Shown here piece by piece: positions 37,301 through 44,326 of a DNA stretch of 64,000 nucleotides. The stretch lies in the NCBI GenBank assembly GCA_963422675.2, contig CAXVYS010000021.1:186001-250000 (forward strand), read 5' to 3'. Source of the DNA: UBA4416 sp963422675. GTDB lineage: Bacteria > Bacteroidota > Bacteroidia > B-17B0 > Aurantibacillaceae. Made by a program: the position numbers and the translations under genes. Below the pieces are notes generated by a model, which did no database searches, had not been told where the DNA came from, and worked only from the letters and a program-made list of their open reading frames with translations. Numbering within the stretch: the first letter of the stretch is position 1; each line of letters opens with the position of its first letter.

Positions 37301-38817
37301 CTCATTTGATTGGAAAACGCCCGCGGGATTTATTTAATCCAAACGATGAAAAACTATCGGCAGAAATAGACTCCGTTAATGGTAAAAATTATACGAAGGA
37401 AATAGAAGTAACTACTTTTCTGAAAAAGAAAAAATGGATTGAAGTAAATAGTACCGTTATCCTGGACGATAAAAACAATGTGACTCAACAAATAGAAGTT
37501 GTTACCGATATCACTGAAAAAGTAAAACATAAAAATATCCTTTTACAGTATTCAACTGATTTAGAGTACCAAAGTGTTTTACAGCAAAAAATAATTAATT
37601 CGTTGTCTTATGAAGAATTAGCGATTGAAACATTAGGCTTTATTCAAAAACAAATGAAAGGCTGTAACAGAATATCGTTATTAAGTCTTGATGATAAAAA
37701 TACAGTACTTTCGGGCCATTTGCTGGTGGAGGATAAACTTACTAAAATACGTTTACCGGCTAATGAAACGAGTAGTTTTAATACGCTGTTGAAAGGAAAT
37801 AAATACATTGAAAAAGATCTTAGGACCGTTGAACATAAAACGGCCGATGATTTGGAGCAACTGAGTTGCAATGTGATTTCATATATAGTGTTGCCCATTT
37901 TCAATAAATCACAGTTGATCGGCTCACTTAATATTTGTTTGGACCATGAGTTTGATGTGATGGAGAATGAGATTAAAAACCTGGAATCATTTACTGTATT
38001 ACTTTCCGTTGCCTTACAACAAATAAGTCTGAAAAATGAGCTTTACGAAAAAAACAGGGATACTATAGATAGTTTAAGTTACGCACAGAACATACAAAAT
38101 ACCATATTGCCCGAAATAAGAAATACAACCAATACCTTTAAAGATGTGTGTTTATATTTTAAACCAAGAGATATTGTAAGTGGTGATTTTTATTGGGCAA
38201 AGGAATTAAATGATCTGTCGTTTATTGTCATTGCCGATTGTACAGGACACGGGGTTCCGGGTGCATTTTTAACACTGATAGGGAGCAGAATACTTGAACA
38301 GATTGTAAACATAGAGAAGATCACCGATCCGGCTGAAATATTGACAAAGTTGGATGAACAAATTTATGTGTCATTAAACAGCAAAACAAATGATCTCATG
38401 AGAGATGGGATGGAAATTGGTTTTTGTGCCATTGATAGAAAGAATCAAAAAATTCGATTTGCCGGAGCCGGTTTAGGCTTGTTGTATTTTGTTAATGATG
38501 AAGAGTACTATATTAAGGGGCAACGAAAATCCATTGGTGATTACAGGCATGAAGATTTTCAATTTAAAACGGTGGAAATTGATTATACCGGCGAAGAAGT
38601 TTTTTATATGGCAACGGATGGTTACCAGGATCAGTTAGGCGGCGCAAATTATAAACGGTTTTCTAAAAAAAGAACGATGGATCTCTTAAGAAATTTAACT
38701 AAAAAATCGGGACAGGAGAAAGAACTATTATTGGCTAAAGAAATGGAAGACTTTATGGGAAATTACCAGCAAACAGATGATATGACCGTAATTTCCTTTA
38801 GAGTAAAAACAAATTGA
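34381..38817 (+). CDS. membrane multi-sensor SpoIIE-family protein phosphatase
   Basis: A very large signalling protein of up to 1478 residues. Order: about seven membrane helices (about 24-215); PAS (about 230-335); PAS (about 341-455); GAF (about 485-625); GAF (about 637-803); PAS (about 814-930); PAS (about 939-1050); GAF (about 1074-1217); and a C-terminal SpoIIE/RsbU PP2C phosphatase (about 1235-1478). The phosphatase keeps the metal-binding Asp motifs RDIVSGDFYW, DCTGHGVPGAF, MATDGYQDQ and QTDDMTV. It probably dephosphorylates the SiaC-like proteins encoded next to it. The listed start is TTG; ATG at 34444 is an alternative removing 21 residues. Confidence 0.9.
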   Translation: MSLEYPNINNVELEKNSSAFSMEWYFVLSLFLIIIFLLVMIFRKSKTYNLNFVNSYSETENNVKETRLYFLTLGVLFPITEIFTELFNVRVNSELMTNLILGGIFLIGYFLSRTNNFFIKHITFIFSAFFLAFTAFTLYKTVFLPFDLITFSELLIVLFFSYAIFRSIKHFYVFIATIVVLFIVLAFIHLMPVKLSLIYLNAIAIIFVLNYVRHLAILNSKEKLLFSNNIVHNGSSLILATNKFGEVLFCSDNIVKILGYKPVEVMGMEFWNLTQDKEFELIDYSGKYVQDKIYVRKLKCKNGSYRYIQWLDNRYSSNLYVGIGQDVTEQMIIQEQYKNIVQNAVDIIYETDGSGNFIFMNEATTTILGYTPQELLGKHFTSVVKEDYKVKVTKFYAKDEPHTNHFEILEFPIIGKGGKEFWVSQKVNLKRDGSGKIINYTAIVRDITALKQIEFQHKRKQGKINNYNSILNKLTTNPNFYTHPFNEILSTILTEAMNGLAVDRISAWNHLEGKIVCAKAINSKNGSANEGEVLLQTNYPLYFNAIGSGTTVIAHHICENEHTKEFCLSKENDIKSLLDVPIFNNGELTGLICCEMTDSFKTWDTEDVSFVRSISEIISISIETRKRKKAEKQLAFRAEILAAVAKITESLLISRNIQETLNDHFNLLGEVTRVDKVYFYENNIETNTVSLKNAWYSNDDLMQKDKENLKDHPIDSFGTISQCLLANKPFFSLTKNSDNPYLKQRFVECHILSTLILPISIKEVVYGFIGFDDCKIEKLWADDQLNVLQSLANNIAYTIERKIAEHTIKESESNFRLLNETIDDVFWLYDLEAKKILYISHSSEKHLGISPEDFYKTDNYWVNYILDEDKSLILEAHREIEINGFYEIEYRIHTKEGIKWIHEKSFGIKGDTGKYIKSSGICTDITEKKKIEIQLKQLSIVAEKTSNGVLIADKNGSTIWANQGYLQMFEIELPHLIGKRPRDLFNPNDEKLSAEIDSVNGKNYTKEIEVTTFLKKKKWIEVNSTVILDDKNNVTQQIEVVTDITEKVKHKNILLQYSTDLEYQSVLQQKIINSLSYEELAIETLGFIQKQMKGCNRISLLSLDDKNTVLSGHLLVEDKLTKIRLPANETSSFNTLLKGNKYIEKDLRTVEHKTADDLEQLSCNVISYIVLPIFNKSQLIGSLNICLDHEFDVMENEIKNLESFTVLLSVALQQISLKNELYEKNRDTIDSLSYAQNIQNTILPEIRNTTNTFKDVCLYFKPRDIVSGDFYWAKELNDLSFIVIADCTGHGVPGAFLTLIGSRILEQIVNIEKITDPAEILTKLDEQIYVSLNSKTNDLMRDGMEIGFCAIDRKNQKIRFAGAGLGLLYFVNDEEYYIKGQRKSIGDYRHEDFQFKTVEIDYTGEEVFYMATDGYQDQLGGANYKRFSKKRTMDLLRNLTKKSGQEKELLLAKEMEDFMGNYQQTDDMTVISFRVKTN

Positions 38818-38890
38818 CCACAAATTTTAATTAAAACAGATCGTAACTAGATAAAAGAATTAAAACAACACTCATAAATATCATTTAAAG

Positions 38891-39262
38891 ATGGAAAATT
38901 TAATTATTCATAGCACAGAAGAAACACCGGAAATTAATTTTAATATTAACGGTCAGCTCTTAATTAAAGGAGTTTCTATACCTGAAAATATTACTAATTT
39001 TTATACTCCGATAATTAACTGGATCATTGCACTAGACAAAAATTTGCCTCAAAGTATAAATCTTACTTTTGAGATAGAATATATCAATACCTCTTCTACA
39101 CGGGTATTCATTGATATCATCAAACAAATAAACGTAATGAAAGAACGTTGTTCTGACACGGTTATTACATGGAATTATGTAGAAGATGATGAAGATATTT
39201 TTGATTTAGGGAAAGACCTTGAATACAGTGCCAGATCAGCCTTTGAATTTAAAACTATTTAA
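38891..39262 (+). CDS. SiaC-family (DUF1987) regulatory phosphoprotein, copy 1
   Basis: A 123-residue protein. The family pattern is clear: STEETPEINFN at the start, LLIKGVSIPENITNFYTPI, and the segment EYINTSSTR that corresponds to the phospho-acceptor loop of SiaC from Pseudomonas. There SiaB phosphorylates a Thr and SiaA removes the phosphate; free SiaC activates a diguanylate cyclase. The Thr in NTSS is kept here. The gene lies between two SpoIIE phosphatases. Confidence 0.85.
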   Translation: MENLIIHSTEETPEINFNINGQLLIKGVSIPENITNFYTPIINWIIALDKNLPQSINLTFEIEYINTSSTRVFIDIIKQINVMKERCSDTVITWNYVEDDEDIFDLGKDLEYSARSAFEFKTI

Positions 39263-39275
39263 GTGAGTTTAAACT

Positions 39276-41120
39276 TTGAATAAAGTAAGAATACATTTAT
39301 TGTGTGTATGTTTAGTGTTGAATTTGTTTTGTAAAAGTCGAAACACAGATACATTAAATACGAATCTTTTACAGTCCTCACTCAGCGATATCCTTTCGCT
39401 TAAGCCCAAGCTTTCCAATGAAGCTAAAGTTACAATTGCTAACTTAACGGAAACAAATGTATATGAAACTCTAAAAAAGTACATAGGCCTTAAAAACATT
39501 CCGAAACAAGCAGAGCTATACAACATTATAGCGAAGAACTATCTTCTGGCAAATAACTCATTATCTATTATCCAAAGTTGTAACTCATCCTTGTATTTGA
39601 AGGATAATGATTATTTGAACTTATCAAACTCTTATTTTATTTTATCGGAAGTGTATGCCTTAAATTCCGATTATCAGCAATCACAAACCTATTTTAAATT
39701 ATTTACTGGTACTAAAACTAAATATGTGCAGAGTAGTAATGAACAGGCAAAATTAAGAAACGAAAATGAATCAAAAGTTACCCTTTTACATGTGGATGCG
39801 GAAGATGAAATATCATCTATAGAAAAGAAAGGACTGGAGTTGGTGCGTATTAAGCTAGAATCCAGGCAAAAAGAACAAGAGATACTACTGATTAAGCAGG
39901 AAAATGAGGTCAAGGAAAAAGCTATTCAGACACAAATCCTTGAAAAAAAACAAGCATTAAAATCTTTAGAATTAATAAAAAATCAATTGGAAAACGAAAA
40001 ACTTACAAAGGAGTTTGATAGAATTAACAGGGAAAAAGAAATTAAGGGTTTGCAGAATGAAAAAAATAAAAGTCAGATTAAACTGTTAAATAGCCGGCGC
40101 AAAATTGATATCAGTGAAAAGGCTATAAAAGATTTGGAAATTCAAAGCAATAAAAAGAAACAACAATACCTTTTGATAGGGATGACCTTACTCGGTATAT
40201 TTCTTGCGTTGATTAGCTTTGGGTTTTATACAAATTACAAGCAAAAAAAGATTATTGAAAATACGAATTCAGAATTGCAGATAATTGGTGAAAATTTAAG
40301 AAGTAGTAATACAAAACTAGAAGACAGTTTTAGTGAGATCAACGAACAAAAAAAGATCATTGAAGATAAAAATAGCCTGATCATTGATAGCATCAATTAC
40401 TCTCAACGTATTCAAAAATCTTTCCTGTTTAAGGAAAGTGAAATGGCAGGTTATTTTAAAGAATGTTTTATTATTTCTGTGCCCAGAGATATTGTTAGCG
40501 GTGATTTTTATTTTGTTACCAAAAAGAAACATAAAGTGTACATTGCTGTGGTAGATTGCACAGGACATGGGGTTCCTGGAGCATTAATTTCTGTGATTGG
40601 GTATAAAGAATTGAAACATTTAATTGACTATAATGATTTTGAGTTGCCTCAAATATTAAATAAGCTTAATCATAAAATTAATGACACTTTAAATTCAGAT
40701 AATGCGGTAGGGTCTGATGGGATGGATTTAATGCTGGTAGAAGTAGATACTATCGATAGGCAAATTAAATTTTGTGGGGCAAGAAGCCATTGCCTTTTTT
40801 ATACACACAATGAGTTTATAGAAATTAAAGGAGATCGGAAATCAATTGGAGAGAAAGAAGAAGGGAACGATTTTTCTTTTACAGTACATACCTTTCCATT
40901 TCATGAAGATGATATGCTATATATGTATACCGATGGATTTAGTGATCAGTTTAGTATGTTAAGAAAAAAAATGGGAAGCAAATTATTCAAAACCATTTTG
41001 TCGGATCACAGGTCTCTTCCTCTGCAGAATCAGAAAAAAGAGTTGGAGGATGTGTTAAAAAATTGGCAAGGGGAAGCGAAGCAGACAGATGATATTACCT
41101 TGTTGGGGATTAAATTATAA
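39276..41120 (+). CDS. SpoIIE-family phosphatase with TPR-like extracytoplasmic region
   Basis: A 614-residue protein. A lipoprotein-like or signal start (LVLNLFCKS) is followed by a helical TPR-like region (about 30-160), long coiled coil (about 165-295), one membrane helix (about 296-318), a second coiled coil and a cytoplasmic SpoIIE phosphatase (about 388-614) with RDIVSGDFYF, DCTGHGVPGAL, DGMDLM, MYTDGFSDQF and QTDDITLLG. The architecture is that of a transmembrane sensor. The start is TTG at 39276, chosen because it alone gives the signal segment. It is 13 bases after SiaC copy 1 and 35 before the SiaB gene. Confidence 0.88.
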   Translation: MNKVRIHLLCVCLVLNLFCKSRNTDTLNTNLLQSSLSDILSLKPKLSNEAKVTIANLTETNVYETLKKYIGLKNIPKQAELYNIIAKNYLLANNSLSIIQSCNSSLYLKDNDYLNLSNSYFILSEVYALNSDYQQSQTYFKLFTGTKTKYVQSSNEQAKLRNENESKVTLLHVDAEDEISSIEKKGLELVRIKLESRQKEQEILLIKQENEVKEKAIQTQILEKKQALKSLELIKNQLENEKLTKEFDRINREKEIKGLQNEKNKSQIKLLNSRRKIDISEKAIKDLEIQSNKKKQQYLLIGMTLLGIFLALISFGFYTNYKQKKIIENTNSELQIIGENLRSSNTKLEDSFSEINEQKKIIEDKNSLIIDSINYSQRIQKSFLFKESEMAGYFKECFIISVPRDIVSGDFYFVTKKKHKVYIAVVDCTGHGVPGALISVIGYKELKHLIDYNDFELPQILNKLNHKINDTLNSDNAVGSDGMDLMLVEVDTIDRQIKFCGARSHCLFYTHNEFIEIKGDRKSIGEKEEGNDFSFTVHTFPFHEDDMLYMYTDGFSDQFSMLRKKMGSKLFKTILSDHRSLPLQNQKKELEDVLKNWQGEAKQTDDITLLGIKL

Positions 41121-41155
41121 AATTAGTATATTTATATATTATTTGATATCTAAAG

Positions 41156-41719
41156 ATGGAAAACTCAAAAATAAATGAACTTCTGGGAGATATTACGGCA
41201 AATGAAAATGTTGGAAAACAATTACTTATGCTGTATGGCCAGATCAACCAGGAAGTGATTATATCTACGATTAAACTGACAGAACGAAAGTTGATTTTAG
41301 AGAAGGTTCCCGGTAACCTCATTACCAAAACAAAAATTATTTGTACTGAGATGTTGCAGAATATATTAAAACATCAAACCAAACATGCTACACATTTACC
41401 TAATTTTATTATAAGATTAACAGATGAAGGATTGAGTATTGTGTCTACCAATGTTGTTACAGAAGCGGATAAGAATCATATTTCCAGTCAGCTGGATATT
41501 TTTTCCAGGATCAATAAAGAGGATTTCAGAGACTTTTATATGGAATCATTCAAAGGCGCTTCCATTACTACCAGTGGAAATGCGGGCTTAGGGCTTTTGG
41601 ATATTGTATACCGCTCAAAGCAGAGTGTTAGATATAAAATGGAACAAATATCTTCTGATTTATTCTCATTTCATCTGGATGTAACTATTTCTCACCCTAT
41701 AGTATTATCTGCGAATTAA
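41156..41719 (+). CDS. SiaB-family protein kinase (DUF6272)
   Basis: A 187-residue GHKL-fold kinase without sensor domain. The N box is CTEMLQNILKHQ and a G box is visible in GNAGLGLLDIVYRS. This is the SiaB/anti-sigma-kinase type that phosphorylates SiaC proteins. It is the only kinase in a module with two phosphatases and two SiaC proteins. Its stop overlaps the start of the second SiaC gene by one base (TAATG), so translation is coupled. Confidence 0.85.
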   Translation: MENSKINELLGDITANENVGKQLLMLYGQINQEVIISTIKLTERKLILEKVPGNLITKTKIICTEMLQNILKHQTKHATHLPNFIIRLTDEGLSIVSTNVVTEADKNHISSQLDIFSRINKEDFRDFYMESFKGASITTSGNAGLGLLDIVYRSKQSVRYKMEQISSDLFSFHLDVTISHPIVLSAN

Positions 41720-42099
41720 TGAATAAGAGTAAACTAAATATTGAGCGAACTCAAAGTTCACCGAGTGTTGTTTTTAATTTCGAAGAACATAAACTAATAA
41801 TAACAGGGATTTGTACACCCGAAAATCCTAAACTGTTTTTTGCTCCGATCATTGAAGCATTTGATGAGTACCAAAAAAATCATACTATTCTAACGATCGA
41901 TATCTACCTCGATTATTTTAATTCGGGTTCGTCCAAATGCCTGCTTAACTTATTTTTTAAGGCATCTAACAATCCTGATATAAAAATGAACACGATCGTT
42001 AACTGGATTATAGACGAGGATGATTCTGAATTAAAAGAAGCAGGAGAGGTATTTCAGGAAATTACAGGACTTAATTTTAATTATCCTTGTAAAAATTAA
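41719..42099 (+). CDS. SiaC-family (DUF1987) regulatory phosphoprotein, copy 2
   Basis: A 126-residue homologue of the copy at 38891-39262: SSPSVVFNFEEHKLIITGICTPENPKLFFAPI, and an acceptor-loop segment DYFNSGSSK. Where copy 1 has NTSS this copy has NSGS, so the phospho-acceptor position is Ser rather than Thr if the alignment is right. The two proteins are clearly diverged, suggesting separate partners. It is the last intact gene of the module. Confidence 0.83.
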   Translation: MNKSKLNIERTQSSPSVVFNFEEHKLIITGICTPENPKLFFAPIIEAFDEYQKNHTILTIDIYLDYFNSGSSKCLLNLFFKASNNPDIKMNTIVNWIIDEDDSELKEAGEVFQEITGLNFNYPCKN

Positions 42100-42112
42100 T
42101 TATTCATTTTTT

Positions 42113-42393
42113 TTAAATAATAAATTCGGTTTTTTTGTTTACTTCAGGTTCTTCATCTGCGCAATTTACACCATCTATACATTTATTTAATGGTTCAGAT
42201 TCTCCTTTTCCAATGGGGCGGTAATTCTGTTTTTATCAATTCCTTTTTTTACAAAATAACTAGCAATAATATTGGCTCTTTTTAATGACAATTCATCATT
42301 AAATACAGATCGTTTAAGAGCAATATCATCTTGTATTAAATAATTTCCAAGTGTTTTGTGATCGGAGAACGGGATCGGTTGAGTTATACCAAG
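42113..42393 (-). pseudogene. remnant of an OmpA C-terminal-like domain, frameshifted
   Basis: Reading the minus strand, one frame gives ALKRSVFNDELSLKRANII followed by ASYFVKKGIDKNRIT, the central part of an OmpA/MotB peptidoglycan-binding domain. At about 42211-42216 the frame must shift by one base, after which GKGESEPLNKCIDGVNCA, then VNKKTEFII and a stop (42113-42115) continue the same domain. An in-frame stop at 42394-42396 cuts it off upstream, and no start or signal peptide is present. It is the decayed 3' end of an outer-membrane protein gene, convergent with the second SiaC gene. Confidence 0.75.
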
Positions 42394-42479
42394 CTAAAAA
42401 CTAGTTCTTAAAACATCAGTAAAATCAGCAATTTTCAAATTATTTTCAAAAATATTAGGAAGTATGAAAAATAATAACT

Positions 42480-42487
42480 TAAATTTG
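42480..42487 (+). promoter_or_regulatory. -7 box ahead of the SAM riboswitch
   Basis: TAAATTTG matches TAnnTTTG and lies 37 bases before the 5' strand of the riboswitch P1 stem. No clear -33 TTTG is found upstream, so the promoter is tentative. The region 42397-42524 otherwise shows nothing I can name. Confidence 0.4.
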
Positions 42488-42524
42488 TGCCAGAATTAGT
42501 TACTCTCTTTTTATGTGTGTAATT

Positions 42525-42652
42525 AATTTATTAAGAAGTGGCGAGAGAATAGGCTCATTGACCCACTGGCAACCAACTAAAAGTCCCGGTAAAACGGGAT
42601 TGGAAAACAGGTGCCAACTCCTACTCTGATGAAAAGCAGAGGAAAATAAATT
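42525..42652 (+). ncRNA. SAM-I (S-box) riboswitch
   Basis: P1 is perfect: AATTTATT (42525-42532) with AATAAATT (42645-42652). The core reads AAGTGGCGAGAGAAT (kink-turn side), GGCTCATTGACCCACTGGCAACC, P3 TCCCG/CGGGA (42584-42588 with 42595-42599), AGGTGCCAACTCC, and P4 CTCTG/CAGAG (42624-42628 with 42637-42641). This order and the GGCAACC and GGTGCCAA blocks are those of the S-box aptamer. It should sense S-adenosylmethionine and switch off the metX group. No terminator hairpin follows directly; 12 bases after P1 a cysteine-rich leader ORF starts. Confidence 0.88.
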
Positions 42653-42664
42653 AAAAACAAAAAA

Positions 42665-42817
42665 ATGAAACACACAGAATCACAAACAAAAAACACCACT
42701 TCGATTACTTCAGTAATTGTTGCTGCTTTTGCCGGAACGGGCAAGGCTTCTAATTCTTTTCCTATATTTTATTTTTGTATGATGGCTTGTATGTGTTGCT
42801 GCTGCTGCACCTGCTAA
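42665..42817 (+). CDS. candidate Cys/Met leader peptide ahead of metX (50 aa)
   Basis: ATG at 42665, stop TAA at 42815. The 50-residue product ends CMMACMCCCCCTC: eight Cys and three Met in the last 13 residues (38-50), five Cys in a row at 44-48. The N-terminal part is Thr/Ser rich and unremarkable. It follows the SAM-I aptamer by 12 bases and precedes metX by 450. GTGTTGCT within the Cys codons (42793-42800) can pair with GGCAACAC at 42858-42865 (8 pairs, one G-U), and AATTTTTCG/CGAAAAATT (42821-42829, 42842-42850) form a 9-bp hairpin. This fits a translation-sensing leader. A small metal-binding protein is the alternative. Confidence 0.7.
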   Translation: MKHTESQTKNTTSITSVIVAAFAGTGKASNSFPIFYFCMMACMCCCCCTC

Positions 42818-42820
42818 GCT

Positions 42821-42850
42821 AATTTTTCGGTTTAATCTTCTCGAAAAATT
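42821..42850 (+). promoter_or_regulatory. leader hairpin after the metX Cys leader
   Basis: AATTTTTCG and CGAAAAATT form a perfect 9-bp stem over a 12-base loop, 3 bases after the leader stop. Further on, CCTTGG and CCGGGG (42854-42870) can pair with two G-U pairs before CTCTTTT, and TTGATGTATTCTT with its partner AAGAATCACTATCAA (42876-42909) can form another stem. Which of these is terminator and which antiterminator cannot be decided by eye. Confidence 0.45.
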
Positions 42851-42951
42851 TAACCTTGGCAACACCGGGGCTCTTTTGATGTATTCTTAATTTTCAAGAA
42901 TCACTATCAAATACATTTTTCATTTATCACATTGTTTAAAACCAAAACATC

Positions 42952-43188
42952 ATGAACTCAAATAAATATACCTATACAAAAACAGTATCTACCGCTAATT
43001 TAATTGGAGAAAACGCTCACCGAACATTTTTAGGACTACAGGCAGCCTATGGATTCGCACAAAGAGGAGGCGTTCAATTCCCTGACCTGGCGGAGATCCA
43101 TAGTACACGCCTGGTAAACGATATCAATATTTTATCGTCCTGGGAAAATAAACAATTAATTTTTTCAGAATCAATTTTTAGTAATTAG
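42952..43188 (+). CDS. small protein of unknown function between the leader and metX
   Basis: A 78-residue, soluble, neutral ORF with an A-rich start region typical of this genome (ACCAAAACATC before ATG). I recognise no domain. Visible is a central TFLGLQAAYGFAQRGGVQ-like segment with several Gly, Phe and Ala. No Cys at all, unlike the upstream leader. It lies in the metX transcript, 78 bases before the metX start. It may be a small conserved protein or part of the leader system. Confidence 0.55.
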   Translation: MNSNKYTYTKTVSTANLIGENAHRTFLGLQAAYGFAQRGGVQFPDLAEIHSTRLVNDINILSSWENKQLIFSESIFSN

Positions 43189-43266
43189 TCAGGAAGTCGA
43201 TTGGGAGCAGTGTGGCGTTTTTTAAAGTTTTCGTTTTACTGCCCCGAAAGACAACATACAAGTAAC

Positions 43267-44322
43267 ATGAATCATAAAATATATACATATAAAAAAAGGT
43301 TTCCGTTAGAGAGTGGCTTGTCGTTGCCGCAACTGGAAATAGCCTACCATACTTATGGGACATTAAACGCCGATAAAAGTAATGTGATCTGGGTTGCCCA
43401 CGCACTAACGGCTAACAGCGATGTGTTTGATTGGTGGAGCGGTTTGTTTGGAGAAAATCAATTGTTTGATCCAAAAGAGTATTTCATTGTATGTGCTAAT
43501 AATTTGGGTTCATGCTATGGAACAACTGGTCCTTTAAGTACAAATGCAGATACAAATGAAGCATGGTATAGTTATTTTCCTCAAATCACCATCAGGGATA
43601 TGGCTAACACATTACAGGTGTTAAAACTTCATTTAGGAATTGATAAAATTCATACGTTAATTGGGGGGTCTCAGGGAGGGCAAATAGCGCAGGAATGGAG
43701 CATTCTCTACCCGGAAGTTGCTGAACATTTAATACTGGTTGCTACCAATGCGCAACATTCTCCATGGGGAATAGCATTTAACGAATCGCAACGTTTAGCC
43801 ATTAAGGCAGACAGAACGTATTTTTCTAATTTGGTTAATGGCGGAGAAAAAGGATTACAGGCCGCCCGTAGTATCGCTTTATTAAGTTATAGAAATTATC
43901 AGACTTACAATGCCACTCAAAAAAATGCCGGTAATAATAATCTGAATAACCATGCAGCGGCTTCTTACCAACGTTATCAAGGAGAAAAATTAGTGAAACG
44001 TTTTAATGCCTATTCATATGTACGGTTATCTGAAGCCATGGATTCGCACCATGTAGCAAGGGAAAGAGCGTATAGTGTGGAAACCGTTTTAAATGGGATT
44101 ACATCATCCACCTTAGTGATAGGAGTTACATCTGATCTGTTGTTTCCGGTAAACGAACAAGAGCTTCTGGCAAAATATATTAAGAAATCAGTTTACAGGG
44201 AGATCGATTCTTTATACGGACACGATGGTTTTTTGATAGAAACTGATCAGTTAACAAAGCACATTAAAAACTATTATTCAACAACGACAACAACTCAATT
44301 AAAAACAATTTTAAATAACTAA
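43267..44322 (+). CDS. metX: homoserine O-acyltransferase (MetX type)
   Basis: I place the start at ATG 43267 (MNHKIYTYKK); the longer frame from 43201 adds 22 residues with no family support. The 351-residue alpha/beta hydrolase has the nucleophile elbow GGSQGGQIAQEW, a catalytic Asp in TSDLLFPVNEQ and a His in YGHDGFLIET. MetX acylates homoserine (acetyl in most members; succinyl in some, not decidable here). The product is used by the MetZ-like sulfhydrylase at 56332. It is followed after 4 bases by hom. Confidence 0.92.
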   Translation: MNHKIYTYKKRFPLESGLSLPQLEIAYHTYGTLNADKSNVIWVAHALTANSDVFDWWSGLFGENQLFDPKEYFIVCANNLGSCYGTTGPLSTNADTNEAWYSYFPQITIRDMANTLQVLKLHLGIDKIHTLIGGSQGGQIAQEWSILYPEVAEHLILVATNAQHSPWGIAFNESQRLAIKADRTYFSNLVNGGEKGLQAARSIALLSYRNYQTYNATQKNAGNNNLNNHAAASYQRYQGEKLVKRFNAYSYVRLSEAMDSHHVARERAYSVETVLNGITSSTLVIGVTSDLLFPVNEQELLAKYIKKSVYREIDSLYGHDGFLIETDQLTKHIKNYYSTTTTTQLKTILNN

Positions 44323-44326
44323 AAGA

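Noticed and set aside
34381..42099. Diguanylate cyclase (SiaD) output of the Sia-like module
   Set aside because: No GGDEF-type domain is encoded in or beside the module.
42851..42909. A second riboswitch from the GGCAACACCGGGG block
   Set aside because: The GGCAAC motif echoes the S-box core, but no P1, P3 or GGTGC partner is present.
43201..43266. Extended N-terminus of metX
   Set aside because: The 22 extra residues have no resemblance to MetX proteins; ATG 43267 fits the family start.
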